Positions 31,744-39,515 of a stretch of DNA of 43,065 bases are shown here, in pieces. Within the stretch, counting starts at the first letter, position 1. Every line of letters begins with the position of its first letter. The stretch covers positions 1-43,065 of the forward strand of contig JBHEMX010000080.1 in the NCBI GenBank assembly GCA_046262355.1, read 5' to 3'. This stretch comes from DATADD01 sp046262355. GTDB lineage: Bacteria; Actinomycetota; CADDZG01; WHSQ01. Made by a program: the position numbers and the translations under genes. Under the pieces are notes generated by a model that ran no database searches, was not told where the DNA came from, and saw nothing but the letters and a program-made list of their open reading frames with translations.

Positions 31744-33141
31744 ATGGACGGAGAGAAGCTGTCCTCGTGGTTGCTGATCCTTGCAACCTTCACCTTGATG
31801 GCTTATTTCCTGACCCGGCGCCTCGCGCCTCCGTCGCCGGCGGAGCTGATCTTCTGGATAGGACTCCTTCTCACCGCCGACCTGCTCCCGGTGTCGCTGG
31901 GATTCAAAACGCAAGTGACGATGTCGTTCCCGATCATGATCGCGGTCGCGATCCACTTCCACGCCCAGCCCGCCATCGCGATGGTCATAGCGGGGCTGGG
32001 CTCGTTCGACATCAGAGAGATCCGACGCGAGATACCGATGTGGCACGCGCTGTTCAACCGCGCTCAGCTCATGCTGGCGGTCGCGGCGGCCGCGATGGTC
32101 ATCTCGTTCATGGGTGGGGGTCCGTTGATCGGGCCGTTCGCACCGGGCCGGCAATGGCCGTTCGTGTTCCCGCTCGGAGCTGTCGCCATCACCCTCGGCG
32201 CCGTCGTCTACTTCGTGATGAATCTCGGCCTCGTCGGCATCTGGGTGAACCGCTTCCGCGGCATCCCTCTCCGAACCGCGCTGGCGAGCATGCCTCCTCG
32301 TCCGATCGGTGGCTTCGTCGTATCGCAGGCGATGTTGGCCGCGCTCGGCGCTGCAACCGCCGCCGCGTACCAGAACATAGGGTTCTTCGTGGCAGCGTTC
32401 CTGATCCCTCTGCTGTTCGCGCGCCTCAGCATCCTCGGCGCGCGCGCTCAGCAAGACCTGGGAGAACGGATACGCAAGCAGCAAAAGGCTCTGCTCGAGG
32501 CGACGGAGAAGGTCTTCCAAGAGCGTGAGAACGAGCGCAAGCGCATCGCCGAGGACATCCACGACTCGAGCCTTCAGATGCTCGCAGCGGCCGCCTACGG
32601 CTGCGGCAATACGGCCGCGTTCATTGACGCCGGACGAGTTGACTCCGCCCACGAAGCAGTGACCAGCGCGCGCGAGGCGATCGACGACGCGATCAAAGGG
32701 CTCCGAGAGTCACTCGTGGACCTGCGCAGGTCATCGGTGGAAGAAGGAGGGCTCGTGGAGACGATCCGCAACTACTCGCAGCAGGTAGCGACCCTATGGG
32801 GCGCGGAGGTCAGGATCCAGGGGCGCGTTGCAAGCGAACCGCCGATCCCGGTGGCGCTGGCGGCATTCCAGATCCTGCAAGAAGGACTCGTGAACGCCCT
32901 GAAACACTCCGACGGAAGCACGGTCGTTGTAAAGATAAGTGACATGGATAACATGGTGCACATCGTCGTCGAGGACGAAGGTCCCGGTTTCAATCCCGAC
33001 ACGGAGGTGGGCGAAGACCACGTGGGTATGCGATTGATGGAGGAACGCGCGGCTCGAGTAGGAGGGCGCATCGAGCTCGAATCTCAACCTGGAAGCGGAA
33101 CGCGCCTCGAGGCGATCCTGCCCGGGGGCGTGACTACGTGA
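31744..33141 (+). CDS. Membrane sensor histidine kinase (HisKA_3/NarX-type)
   Basis: A 465-residue kinase. Residues 1-235 hold about seven or eight hydrophobic helices with conserved-looking QVTMSFPIMIAVAIHFHA and FNRAQLMLAVAAAAMV, a multi-helix sensor of the sort also seen on HD-GYP and GGDEF proteins, with no sizeable external domain. Then a coiled linker and the dimerisation domain ERKRIAEDIHDSSLQMLAAA, whose His is the phosphorylation site. The ATPase domain has EGLVNALKHS (N box), VEDEGPGF (G1) and GMRLMEERAARVGG. Its stop overlaps the regulator GTG. An intramembrane or membrane-near signal is inferred. Confidence 0.93.
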   Translation: MDGEKLSSWLLILATFTLMAYFLTRRLAPPSPAELIFWIGLLLTADLLPVSLGFKTQVTMSFPIMIAVAIHFHAQPAIAMVIAGLGSFDIREIRREIPMWHALFNRAQLMLAVAAAAMVISFMGGGPLIGPFAPGRQWPFVFPLGAVAITLGAVVYFVMNLGLVGIWVNRFRGIPLRTALASMPPRPIGGFVVSQAMLAALGAATAAAYQNIGFFVAAFLIPLLFARLSILGARAQQDLGERIRKQQKALLEATEKVFQERENERKRIAEDIHDSSLQMLAAAAYGCGNTAAFIDAGRVDSAHEAVTSAREAIDDAIKGLRESLVDLRRSSVEEGGLVETIRNYSQQVATLWGAEVRIQGRVASEPPIPVALAAFQILQEGLVNALKHSDGSTVVVKISDMDNMVHIVVEDEGPGFNPDTEVGEDHVGMRLMEERAARVGGRIELESQPGSGTRLEAILPGGVTT

Positions 33142-33764
33142 GTTTGCGCGTCCTCATCGCGGAGGATCACACACTCGTGTCTCAGGGACTCGAGGCGATG
33201 CTCTCCATGGCCGACGACCTCGAGCTCGCCGGCACGGTGGACTCCGGCGACATCGCGGTAGAGCGAGTCAGGGAGGAGTCCGTGGACGTCGTGCTCATGG
33301 ACGTCAACCTGGGTGCGACGATGAACGGGATCGAGGCGACCAGAGAGATAAAGAAGGAGTCACCCGATACCAAGATCCTGATCTTGTCGATGTTCACCGA
33401 TCCGGCGACCGTCGCGGAGGCCGTCAAGGCGGGAGCCGACGGCTATCTGTCGAAGGGCGCATCGCGCGAGTCCGTTGTGCGCGCCATACGGGATGTCTTC
33501 GACGGACGCTCGGTGCTGGACCCCAACGTGACGGACGGGATCTTCGGTCGCATCGGAGGCCGGGACCCACATGCGCTCACCGACCGCGAGCTCACGGTGC
33601 TGCAGCAGCTGACGCACGGCAAGTCCACGCGCGCCGTGGCGGAGCACATCCACGTATCCGAGGAGACGGTAAAGACCTACCTCAAGCAGATCTTCCGGAA
33701 GCTCGAGGTCCGTGACCGCACCGAGGCGGTCGCGGAGGCGTTCCGCAGGGGTCTGGTTCACTGA
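33138..33764 (+). CDS. NarL/FixJ-family response regulator
   Basis: A 208-residue regulator with a receiver domain (AEDH acidic pocket, phospho-Asp in VVLMDVNLG, Thr/Ser in LILSMF, Lys in LSKGAS) and a LuxR-type HTH (LTDRELTVLQQLTHGKSTRA, HIHVSEETVKTYLKQIFRKL). The insertion GATMN after the phospho-Asp is slightly unusual. GTG at 33138 overlaps the kinase stop as GTGA, so the two are coupled. The target promoters are unknown; the two flanking paralogous genes are natural candidates. Confidence 0.95.
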   Translation: MSLRVLIAEDHTLVSQGLEAMLSMADDLELAGTVDSGDIAVERVREESVDVVLMDVNLGATMNGIEATREIKKESPDTKILILSMFTDPATVAEAVKAGADGYLSKGASRESVVRAIRDVFDGRSVLDPNVTDGIFGRIGGRDPHALTDRELTVLQQLTHGKSTRAVAEHIHVSEETVKTYLKQIFRKLEVRDRTEAVAEAFRRGLVH

Positions 33765-33804
33765 TCGAGCCCGCCCGCGCCGAAGCTTGGAGGCGGCGGC
33801 CATG

Positions 33805-34419
33805 TCAGCTCAGCGTCCGATTGATCGCATGTAGCGTTGCGCGCGCGATCGCGTCGTGCTCATCGGAGGTGACGAGCGCCGATCCGATCAGCATGCGGGC
33901 CGCTCCGTTCAGCGTCACGACCGCCAGGCGAGCGTCGCCCACGGTGAGCATGTCGACGTGGTCGAGCTCCAGGCCGTCCTCGACGGCGTCCCGAAGCCCG
34001 TGCAGCACCGCAACCACGACCGAACGAGGTTCCGACTCATGCGCCGCCGAGGCGCGTCCGACGCCCTCCACGACGCGGCTTCCGGCGGTAAGCGCGACGC
34101 GGGCGGTGAAACGGCCGCCGGAGCGCTCGGTCGCAACCGACGTCAGTCTCCGCCTGGGGCGCACGCGCGTGCGGGCCCGTGGGCGAGCCGCAGACACGAC
34201 CTGTACGCGCGCCGCATCGATGTCCACGCCGAACCGGCTCCTTCCCAGCGCGCGTACGTCGCGCACGATCTGCCGAGGGTCGCTCTCGGGAACGACGAGC
34301 ACGCGCACGTAGCCGACCCCGGAGAGATCGAGCTGTACGCGCGCACCGCGCACTCCCGGTAACTCCACTATCGCGTTCTGGAGCTCGCGTATGCCGGCGC
34401 CGCCGTTGGCTATGGCCAC
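33805..34419 (-). CDS. Two-domain protein of unknown function, paralogue 2 beside the two-component system
   Basis: A 204-residue paralogue of the gene at 30533-31177. Residues 13-78 repeat the small alpha/beta domain (ELPGVRGARVQLD, PRQIVRDVRALGRSRFGVDI, ARVQVVS) and residues 90-204 the second domain (FTARVALTAGSRVVEGVG, LDHVDMLTVG, LIGSALVTSDEHDA, ending LHAINRTLS). A basic arginine-rich linker joins them. GTG at 34419 has TAGCTT seven bases upstream, so it may be leaderless. It is leftward, facing the regulator's 3' end, and shares its upstream region with glnA. No known function. Confidence 0.75.
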   Translation of the reverse strand: MAIANGGAGIRELQNAIVELPGVRGARVQLDLSGVGYVRVLVVPESDPRQIVRDVRALGRSRFGVDIDAARVQVVSAARPRARTRVRPRRRLTSVATERSGGRFTARVALTAGSRVVEGVGRASAAHESEPRSVVVAVLHGLRDAVEDGLELDHVDMLTVGDARLAVVTLNGAARMLIGSALVTSDEHDAIARATLHAINRTLS

Positions 34420-34467
34420 AGTTGTAAAGCTAAGTCGCGAGTGGGACGGCGCGTCGGATATATCCGG

Positions 34468-34516
34468 GTGACATCGGCGTAACCCAGCCGTAACACCCGG
34501 GAAACGCCGCGGAAAC
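34468..34516 (+). promoter_or_regulatory. GlnR-type operator of glnA: five pentamers at 11 bp spacing
   Basis: GTGAC (34468), GTAAC (34479), GTAAC (34490), GAAAC (34501) and GAAAC (34512) are each separated by six bases, so they lie on one face of the helix. GTnAC-n6-GaAAC is the actinobacterial GlnR box, and five adjoining units exceed the usual two to four. It sits upstream of TAGGGT (34527-34532), a likely -10, so it covers the -35 region. GlnR control of glnA by nitrogen status is inferred. Confidence 0.85.
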
Positions 34517-34526
34517 CGTGCCTCGC

Positions 34527-34532
34527 TAGGGT
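34527..34532 (+). promoter_or_regulatory. Candidate -10 of the glnA promoter
   Basis: TAGGGT, ten bases past the last GlnR half-site. A short direct repeat (CTCGGCGATCC twice, about 34544-34568) lies between it and the ribosome binding site. Confidence 0.5.
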
Positions 34533-34580
34533 CCCCAGGACCGCTCGGCGATCCAACTCGGCGATCCGACAGGAGGAGCG

Positions 34581-36005
34581 ATGACCATCACACCCTCAGA
34601 CGTGCTCAAGACCGGCAAAGACGGCGGCGCGCAGTTCTTCGACGTCCGGTTCTCGGACCTGCCCGGCCTGATGCAGCACTTCACGTTGCCGTTCGAGGAG
34701 GTCTCCGAAGAGGCCTTCGAAGAGGGCTTCGGGTTCGACGGCTCGTCGATACGCGGCTTCCAGGAGATCCAGGAGTCCGATATGATCCTGGTGCCCGACC
34801 CGGACACGGCTGTGATGGACCCGTTCACCAAGCACCCGACGCTGATCGTTCACGCCTTCGTGAAGGACCCCGTCACCGGAGAGTTCTATACGCGCGACCC
34901 ACGCTACGTCGCCAAGAAGGCAGAGGACTACCTCACCGGCAGCGGCATCGCAGACACCGCCTACTTCGGACCGGAGGCCGAGTTCTACATCTTCGATTCG
35001 ATCCGCTTCGACCAGAACCAGCACTCCGGGTTCTATTTCATCGACGCGGTCGAGGGCGTGTGGAACTCGGGAGCCGAGGAAGGCGGACACAACCTCGGAT
35101 ACAAGCCTCGTTACAAAGAAGGCTACTTCCCGGTTCCACCTATGGATCATTACCAGGACCTGCGCTCCGAGATGGTGCTCACGCTGCGCGCGCTCGGCAT
35201 CCCCGTCGAGGTCCATCATCACGAGGTCGGAACCGCAGGTCAGGCCGAGATCGACACCAGCTTCGCATCCTTGTTGCAGATGGCCGACCGCCTCATGCTC
35301 TACAAGTACGTGGTCAAGAACACGGCGCGCCGCTACGGAAAGACGGCCACGTTCATGCCCAAGCCGATCTTCCAGGACAACGGCTCCGGCATGCACGTGC
35401 ACCAGTCGCTGTGGAAGGACGAGGAGCCGCTGTTCTGGGACGAGCTCGGCTACGCGCAGCTGTCCGACTCCGCGCGCGGCTACATCGGCGGCATCCTCGA
35501 GCACGCACCGGCGCTGCTCGCGCTGTGTGCCCCAACGACGAACTCGTTCAAGAGGCTCGTGCCCGGCTATGAAGCACCGGTGAACCTCGTTTACTCACAA
35601 CGCAACCGCTCGGCAGCGGTCCGCATCCCGCTGTACTCGAAGTCGCCGAAGTCCAAGCGCATCGAGTTCCGTTGTCCGGATCCTTCGTGCAACCCGTACT
35701 TGGCGTTCTCGTCGATGCTGATGGCCGGCATCGACGGCATCAAGAACAAGATCGAGCCGCCCGAGCCGATGGACAAGGACCTCTACGAGCTGCCGCCGGA
35801 GGAGTTGGCCGAAGTGCCGCAGGTTCCTGCGTCGCTCGACGAAGCGCTCAACGCCCTCGAGGAGGATCATGACTTCCTTCTCGAAGGGGGTGTGTTCACA
35901 GAGGACGTCATCGAGCACTGGATCGACTACAAGCGAGCGCGCGAGGTTGACGAGCTGAGGCTGCGTCCGCACCCGTGGGAGTTCAACCTCTACTACGACA
36001 TCTGA
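34581..36005 (+). CDS. glnA: Glutamine synthetase, type I (GSI-beta)
   Basis: A 474-residue glutamine synthetase making glutamine from glutamate, ammonia and ATP. N-terminal FGFDGSSIRGF, then FGPEAEFYIFD, KEGYFPVPPMDHYQDLR, HHEVGTAGQAEID, TFMPKPIFQDNGSGMHVHQS (metal/ATP ligands), NSFKRLVPGYEAPVN and the RNRSAAVRIP region are complete. KDLYELPPEE carries the tyrosine that GlnE adenylylates in GSI-beta enzymes, so post-translational control is likely. A strong AGGAGG sits five bases before the ATG. Single gene behind the GlnR array. A stem CGGACC/GGTCCG (36015-36031) follows the stop. Confidence 0.98.
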   Translation: MTITPSDVLKTGKDGGAQFFDVRFSDLPGLMQHFTLPFEEVSEEAFEEGFGFDGSSIRGFQEIQESDMILVPDPDTAVMDPFTKHPTLIVHAFVKDPVTGEFYTRDPRYVAKKAEDYLTGSGIADTAYFGPEAEFYIFDSIRFDQNQHSGFYFIDAVEGVWNSGAEEGGHNLGYKPRYKEGYFPVPPMDHYQDLRSEMVLTLRALGIPVEVHHHEVGTAGQAEIDTSFASLLQMADRLMLYKYVVKNTARRYGKTATFMPKPIFQDNGSGMHVHQSLWKDEEPLFWDELGYAQLSDSARGYIGGILEHAPALLALCAPTTNSFKRLVPGYEAPVNLVYSQRNRSAAVRIPLYSKSPKSKRIEFRCPDPSCNPYLAFSSMLMAGIDGIKNKIEPPEPMDKDLYELPPEELAEVPQVPASLDEALNALEEDHDFLLEGGVFTEDVIEHWIDYKRAREVDELRLRPHPWEFNLYYDI

Positions 36006-36014
36006 CCAGACATC

Positions 36015-36031
36015 CGGACCAGATAGGTCCG
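36015..36031 (+). terminator. Possible terminator stem after glnA
   Basis: CGGACC and GGTCCG around a five-base loop, ten bases past the glnA stop. No T-tract follows, so it is a weak candidate. Confidence 0.35.
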
Positions 36032-36051
36032 TGACCTGCTAAAACGCGCTC

Positions 36052-36255
36052 TTAAAGAACGCCTTGTGACACAGATTTGACACGCGGCGGCCTCAGAGCG
36101 GCGTCAATCGCCGGCCGTGCGCGATCCTCGCTGCTTGGCATCAGGTGCGTGTGGGTGCGCAAGGTGAACCCTGGATCGCTGTGGCCGAGATAGTCGGCAA
36201 CGGCTCGGATGCTCTCGCCGGCGGCGCGGAGCTGACGCGCGAAGAGGTCGCCGGC
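36052..36255 (-). pseudogene. 3' fragment of a prophage tyrosine integrase
   Basis: About 67 codons on the minus strand match the C-terminus of actinobacterial tyrosine recombinases: GESIRAVADYLGHSDPGFTL, then RTHTHLMPSSEDRARPAID. The family has RTYTHL here, where Tyr is the nucleophile; this copy has His, so even an intact protein would be inactive. An in-frame stop lies just upstream at 36256-36258 and the 5' part is missing, replaced by capsid sequence in the opposite direction. Confidence 0.85.
36067..36083. repeat. Possible prophage-end repeat, left copy
   Basis: TGACAC-AGA-TTTGACAC. The right copy at 38168-38184 is TGACAC-GCG-TTTGACAC, same orientation, 14 of 17 bases identical. The two bracket the phage remnant. 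They could be attachment-site or integrase arm remains. Confidence 0.4.
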
Positions 36256-37075
36256 CTACTCATCGAGCCTCTACAGGCTCAAGCCGTCACCCTCGCGGCG
36301 GGTCCGCGCATCTTCGACACCGATGGCGTCCCGCTTCGCATCCCCCCGAATCGACAGTTGGAACATCCCGAGCGGCAACTGGATCGGCGAGAACACGCTG
36401 ATCCCGGAGTCGGATCCCATCTTCGGCGAGGTCATGCTGCTCCCCGCGGCGCTCAAGTCGCTCAAGGTCCTGCATCGCATCTCGAACGAGCTCGCGCGGC
36501 ATAGCGTCGTCTCGATCGGTAACGCGCTCTCAGCCGCTCTCATCATGCGCGTGGCGAACGAGGTCGACCGCGCCTTCCTCGTGGGCGACGGAGCAGGCAA
36601 CACGATCAGCGGATTGGCGAACGAGACCGGCGTCCAGGTGATCAACACCGTGGGCGCCCTCACGATCGACAAGCTGCTTGACGCTATGGGCAAGGCTCTC
36701 GCCGAGAACAGCAAGCCCAACGCCCGTTCATGAACCCGCGCGACTTCATCTCGCTCCGCAAGCTCAAGGACGGAGGGGGCCAGTACCTCGTGCAACCCGA
36801 CCCGCAGCAGGGCGCGGCGTTCCAGATGCTGGGCATCCCCATCCACCCGACGACGCAGATCCCCGCCAACGGGGGGAGCGGGGACGAATGAGTCGACGAT
36901 CATCCTGGCGGATATGTCGCAGGTGGCGGTCGGACGTGATCTCGACGTCACCGTGAACATCCTCGGAGAGACATTCGCCGACTACGACCAGATCGGCATC
37001 CGTGTGGTCACGCGCATGGACATCGCGCCGCTCAACCCCAAGGGCGTCGTCGTGCTCAAGAACGTGACGCCGTGA
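36229..37075 (+). pseudogene. Frameshifted HK97-type phage major capsid gene
   Basis: Read across three frames it gives a nearly complete HK97-like capsid protein: ELTREEVAGLLIEPL, then IPPNRQ | SWNIPSGNWIGENTLIPESD, ALKSLKVLHRISNELARHSV, VDRAFLVGDGAGNTISGL, then FMNPRDFISLRKLKDGGG and finally ILADMSQVAVGRDLDVTV to VVVLKNVTP. The breaks are an extra C in the poly-C run near 36350, a missing base near 36728 and an extra base near 36890. The 5' end is truncated at the junction with the integrase fragment. Decay is more likely than sequencing error because neighbouring genes are intact. Confidence 0.85.
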
Positions 37076-37076
37076 C

Positions 37077-37474
37077 GTGGCATCGCATCTCTTCAGAGTT
37101 CCCTACACGGACCCCGGCATCGGGGCCTACTCGGACGCCCAAGTCGCGCTCAAGCAACCGATACACGAGTCCTGGATCGCGCTCAGAGAGTCAGGAGGCA
37201 CAGTGAAGCTCAAAGTCGCGCAGGGGACGCAGGTGAACCTCGACGGCACGGTTTACACGGAGGGCCAGTCTTTCGAGCCCGCCGACGATCGCTCGGCGCT
37301 GGTGCTCATCGCCAGTGGCACCGCGGTCGACGACTCGCCGGTAGCGGCAGCGCGTCCGTCGGCGCCAAGCCGGTAGCGGAGGACGACACGGTACGGCGCG
37401 CCGCACCGGAGTCCAAGAAGGTGGTCGAAGCCGCGCAGCGAGTCGAAGAGGCGCGCGCGAAGGCTCGCCGCTAA
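37077..37474 (+). pseudogene. Broken small phage structural gene
   Basis: Opens with GTG (37077; VASHLFRVPYTDPGIGAYSD) right after the capsid stop; an internal GTG at 37203 (VKLKVAQGTQVNLDGTVYTE) has AGGAGG just upstream and may be the true start of a 57-residue protein. The coding signal then continues in another frame (KPVAEDDTVRRAAPESKKVV to ARAKARR, stop 37474), so a frameshift near 37345-37365 breaks it. It looks like a head-tail region protein but I cannot name it. Confidence 0.55.
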
Positions 37475-37499
37475 ATGGCGCCTCTCGAGGCCGTAGCGA

Positions 37500-37746
37500 A
37501 CACGTGCAGGCTCATGGCGACCCTCACCGCCGCGAGCTCTACTACGCGGCCGCACAGACGCTCTCGGAGCCTGCTAGGAGCGAGCTACTGAAACGGCTCG
37601 ACCGCGGCTACGCGTCGGACTTCGAGCCGCCGGTACGAGTGCTCCTGCAACGTTGCGACGAGGTGGACGTGTGAGTCGTGATCGACGACGACGAGATCTG
37701 GCGCGGCGATCCTCTCAAGCTGCTCATGGGGGCGGCGCTCAACTAA
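37500..37746 (+). pseudogene. Remnant phage reading frames, unidentified
   Basis: One frame reads HRRELYYAAAQTLSEPARSE, LLKRLDRGYASDFEPPVRVL to CDEVDV (stop 37674) without a clear start. A second, 22 codons from GTG 37678 (VIDDDEIWRGDPLKLLMGAA), follows. Order after a capsid gene suggests small head-completion proteins, but neither is recognisable. Confidence 0.4.
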
Positions 37747-37815
37747 GGTTCGCGGGCCGGGGGACGTCGAGTTAGCGCGAGCTCCGCCCCTCCCCGCGTT
37801 GCATGAAGGCACCAC

Positions 37816-38022
37816 CTAGCGACGTGTGTCCTGCGACTGCGCCGTGCGCTCCGCCGCTCGTGCCGCAAGCCATTCGTCAATGGCTTGCGGCAATTCTTTG
37901 TCGAGCTTCGGCAACTGGATGTTCGCTGAGCCCAGCGCGTCCTCGATCCGTTGGAAGCGCCGCAAGAAGCTGTCCATGAGATCACGCTGGGCGCGCGTGA
38001 GCCTTGTCTCGTCCTCGGTCAT
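37816..38022 (-). CDS. Small helical protein of unknown function
   Basis: A 68-residue, charged, probably all-helical protein (MTEDETRLTRAQRDLMDSFL, RRFQRIEDALGSANIQLPKL, ending QSQDTRR). The start is supported by GAGGAGGAGACC directly before the ATG, one of the strongest ribosome sites here. It lies inside the prophage remnant in the opposite direction to the capsid. No known family seen. Confidence 0.6.
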   Translation of the reverse strand: MTEDETRLTRAQRDLMDSFLRRFQRIEDALGSANIQLPKLDKELPQAIDEWLAARAAERTAQSQDTRR

Positions 38023-38345
38023 TGGTCTCCTCCTCTTCTCGAAGGTGGCCCTCGCAGCAGTGCCCCACGCGTGCCCTAGCCCATATGTTCTAGCAGATCA
38101 AGGACAGCGGCGCTCGGGGGTGAGGCGCGCGCATGCTGCCGCAGTTGAGTGGAGGGGGGGTGAGCCATGACACGCGTTTGACACAGAACGTCGAGAAACG
38201 ACGAGAAATGCTGCGCAACGTGACTGGCCCAGAAAGGCGCTCTGACCTGCTGCGATGGCATCTCTGAGAAGTGCTGCGAACCGATGCGAAAAGCGCCCGA
38301 CAGATCTACGACATCTGAGCGGGTAGGTCGTCGAGCCGGGCTGCG
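38023..38345. other. Right part of the prophage remnant without a supported gene
   Basis: No gene I can support. It holds the right TGACAC-N3-TTTGACAC copy and short repeats such as CGAGAAACGACGAGAAA. Open frames here have no codon bias or ribosome site. Confidence 0.5.
38168..38184. repeat. Possible prophage-end repeat, right copy
   Basis: TGACAC-GCG-TTTGACAC; partner of 36067-36083 with the same orientation, about 2.1 kb apart. Confidence 0.4.
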
Positions 38346-38531
38346 CCGCTGCCTGGCTGGCGCCCCGGATTGTTCGCAGCCGTGGGCTGTACCCTCGGCA
38401 TCGTTCCCCACGTGCTCGCAGCCATGCTCGGGCTGTCCGGGATCATGCAGGCCGGGGCGATCGCGTTCGAGGCAGTTCGATGGGCGCGGGGTCGCCTACC
38501 TCGTCTTCATGGGCGTGTCGCCGGAAGACCT
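38346..38531 (+). pseudogene. Fragment of a LysE/RhtB-family exporter
   Basis: PGWRPGLFAAVGCTLGIVPH, then VLAAMLGLSGIMQAGAIAFE, continues after a one-base insertion near 38483 as WAGVAYLVFMGVSPEDLQ. This is the first 60-odd residues of a LysE-type amino-acid exporter, without its start and its last four helices. It abuts the stop of the leftward sulfotransferase. It is a remnant. Confidence 0.75.
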
Positions 38532-39437
38532 TCAAGGCAGGTATTCGAGGCGCTCGAGCGTCGACCTCCAGCGTTCGGTGATGAGTTCGACCTGCTCCGG
38601 ACTCAGCTTCTGACGCCAGCCCTCGACCGAGCCGGTGTTGACGAAGCGGATGTCGCGGCTGACGCTGCGCCACCGCGTCCACAGCGATGCATCACCGGCA
38701 GCGGTAGCGATCTCCTCCTTGCGGCGGTCTTCCTTGATCCGCATGCGCTCCACGGTGTTGTTCGCGACGGCCTCCCTGATCACGTCCGCGTCACATGCTT
38801 CGTCGAGGAACTGGAGGATGCCCGCGACGATCTCCTCCGTTCGCCGCCGCAGGTCCTCGAACCTTACGAGCAGGAGGTGACCGTTGCGGTTCGATTCACT
38901 CCGGAGCCAGAAAGTGACGTGACGATCCCAGGACCCCCAGGGATTCGATCTGCCGGCAAGGAAGTCGCCCAGGAATCGGTCGAGGGATCCAGGATCCAAC
39001 CTCTTGCGCTGCTGCCACGAGTACTCCGAGACCGCGACGCTGCGCGCGTCCCGTACGAGCAGGACCACCTTGCGGTCGCGATCGATGAACGGCTCGTGCG
39101 TCCTGATGAGTCGCCCGCCGTCCCGGAGCAGCCGCGGGGCAGCGCGGTGCCGTCCGACATACGGGGTGTCTCGGCGCACGGAGCCGAACTCTGCCGGCCT
39201 TCCCGTCAAACACTCACAGAGAACGAACCTGAGCCACGTCACCCCCGAGCGCGGGTAAGACGCCAGCAGCACGTCGTCGTCGGAGAGGGCCCTGTGATAG
39301 GCGCGGACGAGGGGACGGCGCAGGGTCTGGTGCCGGAAGACCGTCCGGCGAGCGAACTGTGCGGCGGATCCGATCGCGGCCACAGGGACGCAGGATAACG
39401 AAGGGGAACGACGCTCCTCAGTGCGCGGGGCGCTCAA
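38532..39437 (-). CDS. PAPS-dependent sulfotransferase (Sulfotransfer_1-like)
   Basis: A 301-residue sulfotransferase, moving sulfate from PAPS to a hydroxyl or amine. The 5'-phosphosulfate loop is LLASYPRSGVTWLRFVL (near residue 60), and VVLLVRDARSVAVSEYSW holds the 3'-phosphate-binding Arg and Ser. IRTHEPF precedes it. The C-terminal GWRQKLSPEQ is the family's closing motif. Start is uncertain: TTG at 39437 has no clear ribosome site; GTG near 39383 is an alternative. It is divergent from a second sulfotransferase. Substrate unknown, possibly cell-surface glycan or lipid. Confidence 0.85.
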   Translation of the reverse strand: MSAPRTEERRSPSLSCVPVAAIGSAAQFARRTVFRHQTLRRPLVRAYHRALSDDDVLLASYPRSGVTWLRFVLCECLTGRPAEFGSVRRDTPYVGRHRAAPRLLRDGGRLIRTHEPFIDRDRKVVLLVRDARSVAVSEYSWQQRKRLDPGSLDRFLGDFLAGRSNPWGSWDRHVTFWLRSESNRNGHLLLVRFEDLRRRTEEIVAGILQFLDEACDADVIREAVANNTVERMRIKEDRRKEEIATAAGDASLWTRWRSVSRDIRFVNTGSVEGWRQKLSPEQVELITERWRSTLERLEYLP

Positions 39438-39515
39438 GGCCGGGCCAGGTTCGGCCGTTCAATAGACTGTGACGTGGACTGGTCACCTAGCATTTGACAG
39501 ATCGCTGGAGGGTGA

